Assembly: GCA_965200895.1 (NCBI GenBank)
Contig: CBDAVM010000002.1
Coordinates: forward strand, 1,364,001-1,428,000
Source: WTFV01 sp965200895
Lineage (GTDB): Bacteria > Acidobacteriota > Vicinamibacteria > Vicinamibacterales > UBA8438
Reading direction: 5' to 3'
DNA length: 64,000 bases
Numbering within the stretch: position 1 is the first letter of the stretch; every line of letters starts with the position of its first letter. Positions 25,116 to 33,675 of this stretch are shown here, piece after piece. The notes beneath the pieces are model-generated. The model worked only from the letters and a program-made list of their open reading frames with translations. It made no database searches and was not told the DNA's origin. The position numbers and the translations under genes are program-made.

Positions 25116-25236
25116 TCGCAGGCGCGGCAGGAACTGCTCGAGGTCCCGTGTGAAGGCGCCGCGCACAAGCCGGCGGAGCAGCGCCCGTCCGGCGGAGCAG
25201 CGCCCATAATGTCGCAGGGACTGTCGCCACGGGCTG

Positions 25237-25872
25237 TCAACCGCCCGTCTTCTCGTCGAACTCGCACAGATCCGCGATGACGCAGGCGCCGCAGCCGGGC
25301 CGGCGCGCCGTGCAGACGTAGCGGCCGTGCAGGATGAGCCAGTGGTGGGCGCCGCGCTTGAACTCGTCCGGGACCGAGCGCAGCAGCGCGTCCTCGACCT
25401 TGCGGGGCGTGCGGCCCGGGGCAATACCGGTGCGGTTCGAGACGCGGAAGATGTGCGTGTCGACGGCGATGGTCGGCTCGCCGAAGGCCGTGTTCAGCAC
25501 CACGTTGGCGGTCTTGCGGCCGACGCCGGGCAGCGCTTCGAGGGCCTCGCGCCGCCGGGGCACCTCGCCGCCGTGCTCGTCGAGAAGGATGCGGCAGGTC
25601 TTCAGGATGTTGGCGGCCTTGGTGTTGAACAGGCCGATGGTCCGGATGAAGTCCTTGAGTCCGTCCGAACCCAGGTCCAGCATGGCGGCCGGCGTGCGGG
25701 CGGCGGGGAACAGCTTCGCCGTCGCCCGGTTCACGCCCACGTCGGTCGCCTGGGCGGAGAGCATCACGGCGATCAGGAGCTCGAAGGGGCTGCCGAAGTC
25801 GAGTTCGGTGGTGGGCTCGGGATTCGCCGCTCGCAGGCGGGTGAAGATTTCGGTGCGCTGGTCTCCCGTCAT
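25237..25872 (-). CDS. nth: endonuclease III
   Basis: Base-excision-repair glycosylase and AP lyase for oxidised pyrimidines. Seen in order: L-L-I-A-V-M-L-S-A-Q-A-T-D (N-terminal helices), the helix-hairpin-helix L-P-G-V-G-R-K-T-A-N with the catalytic lysine, V-D-T-H-I-F-R-V-S-N-R with the catalytic aspartate, and a 4Fe-4S loop C-x6-C-x2-C-x5-C starting at Y-V-C-T. At 211 residues it is full length. Start ATG 25872. Confidence 0.93.
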   Translation of the reverse strand: MTGDQRTEIFTRLRAANPEPTTELDFGSPFELLIAVMLSAQATDVGVNRATAKLFPAARTPAAMLDLGSDGLKDFIRTIGLFNTKAANILKTCRILLDEHGGEVPRRREALEALPGVGRKTANVVLNTAFGEPTIAVDTHIFRVSNRTGIAPGRTPRKVEDALLRSVPDEFKRGAHHWLILHGRYVCTARRPGCGACVIADLCEFDEKTGG

Positions 25873-25899
25873 GGAATGCCCGTATCGACCACCGCGGCA

Positions 25900-26028
25900 T
25901 CAGGCGCACAGAGCCATCTGCATCGGGGGAGGCTCCCAGGCCGCGCCCGGCCCCTGCCCGAGGACGGGGGCGACCGCCGCGCCCACCAACGCCGCCGCCA
26001 GACACCACACGACAGATCGATTGCTCAC
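25900..26028 (-). CDS. possible small exported peptide
   Basis: A 42-codon frame with a GTG start and GGAGAG upstream. It reads as a short signal peptide (V-V-W-C-L-A-A-A-L-V-G-A-A-V-A-P-V-L-G-Q) and a 15-residue tail ending in M-A-L-C-A. Supported only by the signal-peptide pattern and ribosome site. It could be chance or the remains of a longer secreted protein. Confidence 0.3.
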   Translation of the reverse strand: MSNRSVVWCLAAALVGAAVAPVLGQGPGAAWEPPPMQMALCA

Positions 26029-26210
26029 GGATGCTCTCCTCGCTGGCCGGATCATCGGTACATTCTACGATGGCGTCGCCTTCTTCCCGATGCTCGCGCG
26101 CCGGCCGCCGCCTCGGCGGTGGGCCGAGCGACATCCCCGAACACCACGGGGACGGCCGCTGGACGCGATGGCAGGTTCTCCCTGCTAGAATCACCAGCAG
26201 GCAGCAGCCA

Positions 26211-26582
26211 GTGCTCCGCGAAATCGCCGACATCATCGGGCGCGGATGCAGACTTCGATGTCCGTGCTGCGGCTACGGGCGACTGTTCAAGTCGGCGTTC
26301 CGCATGCACGATCGGTGCAATGCATGCGGCGAGCGGTTCGAACGCGAACCGGGGCAGTGGCTTGGCGCCGTCTACATCAATCTCGGGCTCACGCTCGGGC
26401 TCGTGGTCACAGGCCACCTTCTGTTGCGAACCTTCACTGCGCTCACGTCATCCCAGCAGCTCGCCATCTGGACGGCGATCGCCGCGGTCGCTCCGTTCGC
26501 GTTCTATCGACTGTCGAAGGGTCTGTGGACGAGCTTCGTCTTTCTGGGTGAGGGGCTCTACATTCAGTGGCCGAGCCGGTAG
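26211..26582 (+). CDS. DUF983 zinc-ribbon membrane protein
   Basis: A 123-residue protein from GTG 26211. The N-terminal zinc ribbon is C-P-C-C-G-Y-G-R-L-F with a second pair in C-N-A-C-G-E-R-F; a short G-Q-W-L-G-A-V-Y link leads to two hydrophobic helices. This is the DUF983 pattern; family function is unknown although it is often near cytochrome oxidase genes. TAGAAT 20 nt upstream may be the -10. It overlaps the MFS gene by 16 bp. Confidence 0.8.
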   Translation: MLREIADIIGRGCRLRCPCCGYGRLFKSAFRMHDRCNACGERFEREPGQWLGAVYINLGLTLGLVVTGHLLLRTFTALTSSQQLAIWTAIAAVAPFAFYRLSKGLWTSFVFLGEGLYIQWPSR

Positions 26583-27835
26583 CCGAACCCGACGTCGGCG
26601 AGCCGGTTCCGGCGAACGCAACTCCTCGGGGACGCGTGCTGCGTGTGCTGCTGCGCCTCGGCGAGGCGTTCACTTTCAGAGGTTTCCGCAACCTCTGGAT
26701 GGCGGCGTTCACCTCGGCCGTCGGCACCTGGATGCAGCGCTTCGCCCAGCAGTGGCTGATCTACGACCTCACCGGATCGGCGTTCTACCTGGGACTCGAC
26801 ATGTTCGTCGGGAACGTTCCGCTGCTGCTCTTCACCCTCATCGGCGGCGTCACCGCCGACCGCTACGACCGCCGGCACATGCTGATGGCGTCGCAACTTC
26901 TGCAGATGGTCTGCGCCCTCATCCTCACGGCGCTCGTCTTCACGGAAACCGTGCGGCTGCCGTACATCCTGATTCTGTCGTTCACCACCGGTCTCGCACA
27001 GGCGTTCGGCGGCCCCGCTTTCCAGTCCCTCATCCCGGCGCTGGTCCCGCGCCGGACGCTGCCGAACGCCGTCGCCCTCAACTCCATCCAGTTCAACCTG
27101 GCGCAGTCCGTCGGGCCGCTCATCGGCGGCATGGTCTTCACGACCCTCGGGCTCGTCGCCTGCTTCGGGATCAACAGCGCGTCGTTCCTCGTCGTGATCG
27201 TGGTGCTGACCCTGTTGCAGGTGTCGCCGCCCGACCCCGCCCAGCGGCGGCCGGTGCTGGAGGAACTGAAGGGCGGCCTGACCTACGTCGGCAGTGGCGG
27301 CGCACTGCTCGCCCTGACTGTCCTGGCCATCTCGACGACCTCGCTGGGGCTTCCGCTGCGCGCGTTCCTGCCGGTCTTCGCAGGCGACCCGACCACGCTC
27401 AGCCACATGATGACGTCGCTCGGGACCGGAGCGGTGGCCGGCGCCCTGGTCGTCGCCTGGCTGGGCAGCTTCGAGCGGATGGGGCTCACGCTCCTGCGGG
27501 TGCTGGTGGTGTTCGGCGCCCTGATCGCGATATTCGCCCTGCTGCCCGTCAGCCTGTTGAGCTACCTGCTGCTGTTCCTGGGGGGCGGGGCGCTGCTCAT
27601 CGTCTTCTCGCTCACCGCGTCGCTCGTGCAACTGAACGTCCCGGACGAACTGCGCGGCCGCGTGATGAGCATCTATCTGATGGCCTTTCGCGGCGGGATG
27701 CCGCTCGGCAGCCTGGCTAGCGGCTACCTGACGACCTTCGCCTCCACCCAGGCGATAATCGCCCTCGACGGCGGCCTGCTGGTGCTGGTCGCGCTGTATT
27801 TCCTCGCCCGCAGCCACGGGATCCGCGAACTGTAA
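26567..27835 (+). CDS. MFS transporter (MFS_3, EntS-like exporter)
   Basis: A 422-residue permease with 12 predicted helices. The loop D-R-Y-D-R-R after helix 2 is the classic MFS motif A, and F-R-N-L-W-M-A near the start and D-E-L-R-G-R-V-M-S-I-Y late are typical of the MFS_3 group that includes the enterobactin exporter EntS. The substrate is unknown; no siderophore genes are nearby. The GTG start at 26567 lies inside the DUF983 gene, so the two are co-transcribed. Confidence 0.8.
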   Translation: MAEPVAEPDVGEPVPANATPRGRVLRVLLRLGEAFTFRGFRNLWMAAFTSAVGTWMQRFAQQWLIYDLTGSAFYLGLDMFVGNVPLLLFTLIGGVTADRYDRRHMLMASQLLQMVCALILTALVFTETVRLPYILILSFTTGLAQAFGGPAFQSLIPALVPRRTLPNAVALNSIQFNLAQSVGPLIGGMVFTTLGLVACFGINSASFLVVIVVLTLLQVSPPDPAQRRPVLEELKGGLTYVGSGGALLALTVLAISTTSLGLPLRAFLPVFAGDPTTLSHMMTSLGTGAVAGALVVAWLGSFERMGLTLLRVLVVFGALIAIFALLPVSLLSYLLLFLGGGALLIVFSLTASLVQLNVPDELRGRVMSIYLMAFRGGMPLGSLASGYLTTFASTQAIIALDGGLLVLVALYFLARSHGIREL

Positions 27836-27852
27836 GGGTCGCGGGGGCGCCG

Positions 27853-28935
27853 TCAGTCGCGGATCAGCGGGCGCCAGGACAGGTCCCAGCTCAGCGGCGC
27901 CGCCTGCGGCAGATAGCACACCTCGTGGTCGCAGGCCTGGTATTCCAGAACCGCCTCCACGCGCACCGTGGCGCCCGGCCGGGAAGCAAGCTCGGCAATG
28001 TCCTGCCGCATCGGAATCGTCACGTCCTGCACGAGGCGAAACGGTTCCTCGTAGACCGCCACGGTCTCGTCCAGGGGCTCGAAGTGGTACATCCCGGACG
28101 GTGGATAGGTCACCTCGTGGCTCCGCAGGAAGTCCGGCGCGGTGGTGCGAAGGCGAATGACACGGTATGCATGATCCCCGGGCGCATAGACGTGCATGTC
28201 CGTCTTCGGCGTCACGTCGACCACGAGCGACAGGCGGTTGCCCGGGGCCACCACGTCGTCGGTCGCCCAGGCGACTGCCTCCAGGTGATCGGTCTCGACG
28301 CGCGTCGCGCCGCGGTCGGCGTCGGCCACCGCGTCCCCGAGCCGGACCGCGATGCTCGACACGGTGGAACGCTCCTGGTAGGCCGCCTCGAAGAAGCGGG
28401 CCGTCACGCGGCCGTCCGCATCGAGCATGAACGTGCCCGGATACGGAATCCCGTACAGCCGTTGCATCAGCGCGCGACGCTCCTCCGGCGCCCGCTCGGG
28501 ATTCATGTCCTCGTTCAGGAGGCCGTACTCCCGGATGGTCGCCGAACCCTCGTCGGACAGCAGCGGGAAAGCAATCCCGCGGGCGTCGGCGAACCGGGCG
28601 AGTGTGGCGGTCGGGTCGTAGGTGATGACGGCAAGGCCGAGGCCGCCGTCCAGAAGCTCCGCGTACCGGCTCTGCAGCTCCACGAGCTGCGTCTTGCAGT
28701 ACGGTCACCAGTCGGCCGAACGGCTGAAAACGAGCATCAGGCCGCGCGGTCCCGTCAGCGACTGCAGATCGCGAGCTGCGCCGTGCTGATCGACGAGCGA
28801 GAACGACGGAACGGTTTCGCCGACCTGCGGCCCGAAGCGGTCGACATCCGGCAGCTCCGGCGCCTGCGCGGCGGCAGTGGCGGCGGCTGCGAATGCGAGC
28901 GTCAGGGTGAGTGTCACCGATGCGCGCGAGCTCAT
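27853..28935 (-). CDS. redoxin/DsbD-alpha-like exported protein with in-frame TGA in the C-x2-C motif (candidate selenoprotein)
   Basis: Read through the TGA at 28705-28707, this is a 360-residue exported protein: signal peptide (about 1-24), AhpC/TSA-type redoxin domain (about 36-175), and a DsbD N-terminal-like beta domain (about 215-345) with A-C-D-H-E-V-C-Y-L-P-Q. The redox motif in relatives is S-A-D-W-C-P-Y-C-K; here residue 77, the first cysteine, is TGA and the next cysteine is intact, giving U-P-Y-C-K-T-Q-L-V-E-L. Everything after the TGA stays in frame for 284 residues. Such U-x2-C thioredoxin-fold proteins are established selenoproteins in other bacteria. Predicted role: periplasmic thiol redox or peroxide reduction. 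No other start gives both the redoxin domain and the tail. Confidence 0.82.
28674..28690 (-). promoter_or_regulatory. candidate bacterial SECIS hairpin of the redoxin
   Basis: Starting 14 nt after the TGA, GCAGCUC (28690-28684) pairs perfectly with GAGCUGC (28680-28674) around a 3-nt loop GUG. A lower 5-bp stem (CGUAC with GUACG) can enclose it. The G-U at the loop start recalls the conserved loop of the E. coli fdhF SECIS. Stem start and loop distance match those of the rhodanese candidate. Confidence 0.65.
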
Positions 28936-29108
28936 CTCGAACCTCCGATGGTCATTACACAGGCCGGCGGCGACCGCCGCCCCCGACCGGTTCCCACACC
29001 ATAACACGGAGTCCGCTCGACCTGCGGTGATCGTCCGCTCCGACGGCGACGATCTGCCGCGCGCGGTGCTTCGCTGGAGAGCCGGCGGCCGGTTACAATG
29101 AGCCGCCC

Positions 29109-30224
29109 ATGGTGCGCAACAGCAGCTTCGGCCGGCGGTGCGCAGCGCGCCTCCTGCTCTGCCTCGTCGCACTCGTGTTGCTGGCCCGACCCGCCGCGGG
29201 CCACGAGATCGAGAACACCCACGTCCTGATCAGCTTCGGGTCCGCCGACGAATACCGGATCGACGTCCTCAACGACGCCGACTGGCTGTGGATACAGTTC
29301 CATCCGGGCGCGGACGAGCTGCCGCCGGTGGATGTTCGCGACGCTCGGCTCGACGAACTCGCCCCGCAGTTCGCTGCGGCCATCACGCTGTTGTTCGACG
29401 GCAACGCCGCAACGCCGCCGACGGTGACGTATCTCCCGCCGCTGGAACGCGACCGGACGGCCCCGATGGGACTCGCCGAGCCCGGCCTGATGCGCGTGTC
29501 CGGCACGGTCCCGGGCGGCGCCCGGACCTTTCGGTTCGGCTACGACCTGGTGATCGACGAGTATCCCCTCACCGTGACGCCAGCCGTCGGCGCGCCGGTC
29601 ACCCGCTGGCTGCTGGCCGCACAGGTGAGCGAGGCGTTCGAGATCGGCGCACTCCAGCCGCTCACCCGCTGGCAGGTGGCGACCCAGTACCTCGGCCTCG
29701 GCTTCACCCATATCCTGCCGCGCGGTCTCGATCACATTCTGTTCGTCCTCGGCCTGTTTCTCCTCAGCACCAGGCTGAAGCCGCTGCTGCTGCAGGTGAC
29801 GGCGTTCACCGCGGCCCACACGCTGACCCTGGCGCTGACCATCTACGGCGTCTTCGCGCTCCCGCCGTCCTTGGTCGAACCGCTCATCGCCCTGTCGATC
29901 GCCTACGTCGCGGTGGAGAACCTGATCACCAGCGACCTGCAACCGTCGCGCGTCGTGCTGGTCTTCGCGTTCGGCCTGTTGCACGGCATGGGATTCGCCG
30001 GCGTCCTGACCGATCTGGGGTTGCCGCGCTCGGAGTTCATCACGGCCCTGGTCACCTTCAACGTCGGCGTCGAGGCTGGACAGCTCGCGGTCATCGTCGC
30101 CGCCTTCACCGCGGTGGTCTGCATCCGCAACCGCCCGTGGTACCGGCCGCGGGTGGTGGTTCCTGCGTCGGTCGCCATTGCCGGCGTCGGGTTGTTCTGG
30201 ACCGTGCAGCGGGTCGCCGGGTGA
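29109..30224 (+). CDS. HupE/UreJ_2-family membrane protein with exported domain
   Basis: A 371-residue protein: signal peptide (ends A-A-G-H-E), an exported domain of about 160 residues, then a HupE/UreJ-type membrane half with L-G-F-T-H-I-L-P-R-G-L-D-H-I-L-F, A-F-T-A-A-H-T-L-T-L-A, A-F-G-L-L-H-G-M-G-F-A and F-N-V-G-V-E-A-G-Q. The histidine-bearing helices match the 10778-11476 protein, but the two differ strongly in sequence and build. Divergent from the selenoprotein candidate, with TACAAT 10 nt before the ATG. Possible metal transport; not established. Confidence 0.8.
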   Translation: MVRNSSFGRRCAARLLLCLVALVLLARPAAGHEIENTHVLISFGSADEYRIDVLNDADWLWIQFHPGADELPPVDVRDARLDELAPQFAAAITLLFDGNAATPPTVTYLPPLERDRTAPMGLAEPGLMRVSGTVPGGARTFRFGYDLVIDEYPLTVTPAVGAPVTRWLLAAQVSEAFEIGALQPLTRWQVATQYLGLGFTHILPRGLDHILFVLGLFLLSTRLKPLLLQVTAFTAAHTLTLALTIYGVFALPPSLVEPLIALSIAYVAVENLITSDLQPSRVVLVFAFGLLHGMGFAGVLTDLGLPRSEFITALVTFNVGVEAGQLAVIVAAFTAVVCIRNRPWYRPRVVVPASVAIAGVGLFWTVQRVAG

Positions 30225-30388
30225 ACCCTCCGTACCTCCCTTGCCCAGGCGGCGCCGGGGGGCAGGCGGACCGATTGCCACGTGACGCGGGGACGCCGGC
30301 GGTGACCGTCGCGCTCGGCCTCGCAGGGGCCAGCGGGACGGGCCCGATTGCCTTCGTACGTGCAGCGCGACTACGATCCGCCTCGCCC

Positions 30389-31156
30389 GTGCACTTTCGA
30401 CGACACTTCGCGAGATTCGCAGCATCCGCCGTCGCGATCGGCATCCTGCTCGCGGGCGCCGGTGCGGACGCGCAGCCGGCCTCCGAGCGCAACCGCGTGG
30501 TGAGTATCAACCTGGGCCTGCAGTTCATCAGCGACGCGTTCATGAACCGGGTCCCTTTTCGCCAGCATGACGAGAACAGCACCTTCGACGCGCACTACGA
30601 TGTCAACTGGCACCATGCCGTGGACGGCGGCGTCGCGGGCCGCGTCTGGAAGAACCTTGCACTCGGCATCGAGGGATCGCATGTCGCCGCGCCGGTCACG
30701 ACCCGCATCGAGGCCGAAGTGCCCCACCCGTTCTTCTTCGGCTTCCCGCGTCTGGCCAGCGGCGTACGGGAGGGCCTGACCCGCCGGGAGATCGGACTGC
30801 ACATCCAGGGACAGTACTGGTGGTTCCTCCGCGAGACCTTCCTGTTTCGCACCACGTGGGGCCCGACGGTCTTCATCGCCAGACAGGATCTCGTCTCCGA
30901 GATTGGCACCCGCGAGGCTGGCGCCGATTTCGACCAGGTTGCCCTGACGAGCCACCGGGCCAGAACGGTCACCGCCGGCGCCATCGGTGTCAACGTCGGC
31001 TTCGACGGAAGCTGGTTCCTGACCGAGCGCCTGGGTCTCGGGGTTCGACTGCGGTACAGCCGCGGCACGGCGACGGTTCGGCCCGGCAACCACTTGCCCG
31101 CCGGCCTGGAGCTGGGTGGCACGCACATCGCCGGGGGTCTGCGGGTGACGTTGTGA
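30389..31156 (+). CDS. secreted beta-barrel-like outer-membrane protein, unknown
   Basis: About 255 residues from GTG 30389. A signal peptide (ends G-A-D-A-Q) is followed by alternating strands: V-S-I-N-L-G-L-Q-F, V-A-G-R-V-W-K-N-L-A-L-G-I-E, G-L-H-I-Q-G-Q-Y-W-W-F, G-A-I-G-V-N-V-G-F-D-G-S-W-F and a last strand G-G-L-R-V-T-L. Glycine and aromatic spacing suits an 8- to 10-strand barrel of the OmpA/OmpW kind. Start uncertain; a farther upstream GTG is possible. No specific function. Confidence 0.6.
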   Translation: MHFRRHFARFAASAVAIGILLAGAGADAQPASERNRVVSINLGLQFISDAFMNRVPFRQHDENSTFDAHYDVNWHHAVDGGVAGRVWKNLALGIEGSHVAAPVTTRIEAEVPHPFFFGFPRLASGVREGLTRREIGLHIQGQYWWFLRETFLFRTTWGPTVFIARQDLVSEIGTREAGADFDQVALTSHRARTVTAGAIGVNVGFDGSWFLTERLGLGVRLRYSRGTATVRPGNHLPAGLELGGTHIAGGLRVTL

Positions 31157-31338
31157 ACAGCGGCGCCGCGACGCGCGGTGTCGTCCCTCGCAGGCCCGCA
31201 TCATGACGATCGACCCGCTGCCGCGGCCCGGCGGCGCGCCGCCGGGAGACTGAACCCGGACGGCGCCGGCCGACGGTATGATCCGGGTAGTCCGCGCCGT
31301 TCGCGCGTCCGGTTCGGACTCGCAGCGAGGAGGATCCC

Positions 31339-32280
31339 ATGCAACGGTGGGTCGCGACGTTCACACTGGGCGCCATCTGCGCGCTGGCGGCAGGCGGGCC
31401 GGTGCGCGCGCAGGAAGAGCGGTTCATCCGGATCGACACCCTCAATGTCCGCGACACCCTGTACCACCTCGGGGACGGCGGTGCGAACGCCCTGGCCCTC
31501 ATCGACGAGATCAACGGCGGGGTCATCCTGATCGGGACCAAGTCGCCGGGCTGGGGGCAACCGGTGCTCGACGCGGTGCACCAGGTCACCGACCTGCCGG
31601 TGACAACGATCATCAGCACACACGCGGCTACCGACCACACCGGAAGCAACGGAGAGTTCCCGGACGTGGTCGAGATCATCGCGCACGAGAACACCCGCGC
31701 CGGCATGGCCCGCATGGCACTGTTCGCGGGCGGGGCGCCCGGACTGCCGACGGCCACCTTCCACGATCGCTTCGGGCTGCTCGAGGGTCTCGACCGCATC
31801 GAGTTGTACCACTTCGGCCCGGCGCACACCGACGGCGACATCGTGGTGGTGTTCCCGCAGAAGCGGACCGCGTACCTCGGGAACCTGTTCCCGGACAAGG
31901 AGACGCCGTTCATCGATACCGCCAACGGCGGAAGCGGCGTTGCGTTCCCGGAGACGCTGGCGAAGGCGGTGGCGGCCATCGACGGGGTCGACCGCGTGAT
32001 CACGGGCCACGGCCCCATCCCGACGACCTATGCCGGACGCGGGCGGCGCGACCGCGGCGGGCGGCGGGCGTGGACCGGGTGGATAACGTGGGACGATCTG
32101 GCGGAGTACGCCGAGTTCAACCGCGACTTCCTCGCCTCGGTGCGTGCCTCCTTCGAGGCCGGCCGGAGCGTCGGCGAGGCGGCCGCGAACCTCGACCTGC
32201 CAGGGCGTTACGCCGGCTACGACATGGCGCGGGCGAGGGCGAACGTCGAAGCAATCTACGACGAGCTGGCGGGCCGCTGA
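31339..32280 (+). CDS. secreted metallo-beta-lactamase-fold hydrolase with altered metal motif
   Basis: A 313-residue exported protein (signal peptide ends V-R-A-Q), with AGGAGGA before ATG 31339. The MBL fold is clear: L-G-D-G-G-A-N-A-L-A-L-I, S-T-H-A-A-T-D-H-T-G-S-N, H-F-G-P-A-H-T-D-G-D-I-V-V and T-G-H-G-P-I-P. The usual H-x-H-x-D-H is H-A-A-T-D-H here, so one zinc-1 histidine is replaced by alanine. Either the site binds one metal or activity has changed. First gene of an apparent operon with the propeller gene (18-bp gap) and chrA. Confidence 0.8.
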   Translation: MQRWVATFTLGAICALAAGGPVRAQEERFIRIDTLNVRDTLYHLGDGGANALALIDEINGGVILIGTKSPGWGQPVLDAVHQVTDLPVTTIISTHAATDHTGSNGEFPDVVEIIAHENTRAGMARMALFAGGAPGLPTATFHDRFGLLEGLDRIELYHFGPAHTDGDIVVVFPQKRTAYLGNLFPDKETPFIDTANGGSGVAFPETLAKAVAAIDGVDRVITGHGPIPTTYAGRGRRDRGGRRAWTGWITWDDLAEYAEFNRDFLASVRASFEAGRSVGEAAANLDLPGRYAGYDMARARANVEAIYDELAGR

Positions 32281-32298
32281 CGGCCGCGAGGGAACATC

Positions 32299-33642
32299 AT
32301 GAAGACGTGGCAAGCGGCGGTGGTCGGCGGCATCGTGCTGCTCGCGGTCGGCGTGGCGGATGTCCGCGCCGACGACTGGCCGGAATTCCGCGGCGCGGGC
32401 CGGCGGGGCGAATGGCGCGAGACCGGACTGATCGAGTCATTTCCGGCCGAGGGCCTGCAGGTGCGCTGGCGGATGCCGATCAGGGCGGGCTTCGCCGGTC
32501 CGGCCGTGGCCGACGGGCGCGTCTTCGCCACCGACTGGGAGCCGACCGACGGCATGCGCGGCGTCGAGCGCGCGATGGCGTTCGACGAGGCCACCGGCGC
32601 AATCCTGTGGGTCCAGGAATGGGAGGCCGACTACGCCGGCATCCAGTGGGAGGTCGGGCCGGGCGCGACGCCAACGGTGGACGACGACCGGGTGTACGTC
32701 CTCGGCCGCACCGGGACCCTGTCGGCCCTGCGGGTCGACACCGGCGAGCTCCTGTGGCGCAGGAACTACAGCGACGACTACGGTGTGGATCGCATGCAGT
32801 GGGGCTTCGACTGGGGCTTCGCCAGTGCGCCGCTGGTCGACGGAGACAGACTCATCTGCTTCGTCGGCGGCCAGCCCGACGCGCGGGTGGTGGCCTTCGA
32901 CAAGCTCACCGGCGAGGAGATCTGGCGCGCCCTGCCGAGCGACGAGGATCTCGGGGTAGCCCAGCCCATCATCGTGGAGGCCGGCGGCGCGCGGCAGCTC
33001 ATCGTCTGGAATCCGGAGGAGGTGGCCTCACTCGATCCGGTCAGCGGCGACATCCACTGGCGGCAGCCGTACGTGGTCGGCGGCGCGATGACCGTGGCGG
33101 TGCCGGTACAGGTCGGCGCGCAGCTCTTTTTCACCACGTTCTACGACGGCCCGATGATGCTGACCCTCAACCAGAACCGGCCCGCCGCGACCGTCGCGTG
33201 GAAGGGACGCAGCAACAGCGAGATCCGCACAGACGGCCTGCACGCGGTCCTCGCCACCCCGATCATCGACGGCGGGTACCTCTACGGCATCTGCAGCTAC
33301 GGCCAGCTCCGCTGCCTGAACGCCAGCACCGGCGAGCGTCTCTGGGAGACCCAGGAGGCCACGGTCGAGCGGCGCCGCTGGGCCTCCGGCTACATGGTGC
33401 GCAACGGCGACCGCGTGCTCATCAACAACGACCGCGGCGAGCTGATCATCGCGCGCCTCAGCCCGCAGGGCTACGACGAGATCAGCCGCACCAGGCTCAT
33501 CGCGCCGACCTCCCCGCCCGGCAACCGCCGCGAGCTGCGCTTCGTCAACTGGGTCCACCCGGCCTACGCCAACCGGCACATCTACACGCGCAACGACGAG
33601 GAGATCATCTCCGTGTCGATGGATGCGGCCGACTACGAGTGA
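32299..33642 (+). CDS. exported PQQ-like beta-propeller protein
   Basis: A 447-residue exported protein (signal ends V-R-A-D). It is built of repeated blades with the PQQ-like pattern, such as A-F-D-E-A-T-G-A-I-L-W, A-L-R-V-D-T-G-E-L-L-W, A-F-D-K-L-T-G-E-E-I-W, S-L-D-P-V-S-G-D-I-H-W and C-L-N-A-S-T-G-E-R-L-W. No dehydrogenase catalytic or heme motif is present, so it is a structural or binding propeller rather than a PQQ enzyme. D-D-W-P-E-F-R-G at the N-terminus is typical of this group in Acidobacteriota and Planctomycetota. Confidence 0.82.
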   Translation: MKTWQAAVVGGIVLLAVGVADVRADDWPEFRGAGRRGEWRETGLIESFPAEGLQVRWRMPIRAGFAGPAVADGRVFATDWEPTDGMRGVERAMAFDEATGAILWVQEWEADYAGIQWEVGPGATPTVDDDRVYVLGRTGTLSALRVDTGELLWRRNYSDDYGVDRMQWGFDWGFASAPLVDGDRLICFVGGQPDARVVAFDKLTGEEIWRALPSDEDLGVAQPIIVEAGGARQLIVWNPEEVASLDPVSGDIHWRQPYVVGGAMTVAVPVQVGAQLFFTTFYDGPMMLTLNQNRPAATVAWKGRSNSEIRTDGLHAVLATPIIDGGYLYGICSYGQLRCLNASTGERLWETQEATVERRRWASGYMVRNGDRVLINNDRGELIIARLSPQGYDEISRTRLIAPTSPPGNRRELRFVNWVHPAYANRHIYTRNDEEIISVSMDAADYE

Positions 33643-33675
33643 CCGGCTACGACGGACCACTATGGAATCCCGCGC

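Noticed and set aside
27853..28705. Treating the redoxin as two separate genes, one starting at 28683
   Set aside because: The downstream piece lacks any signal peptide and starts in the middle of the first redoxin helix, and both pieces share one frame.
26564..28708. Long minus-strand frame opposite the MFS gene as a real protein
   Set aside because: Low-complexity translation without family motifs, fully overlapped by well-supported genes.
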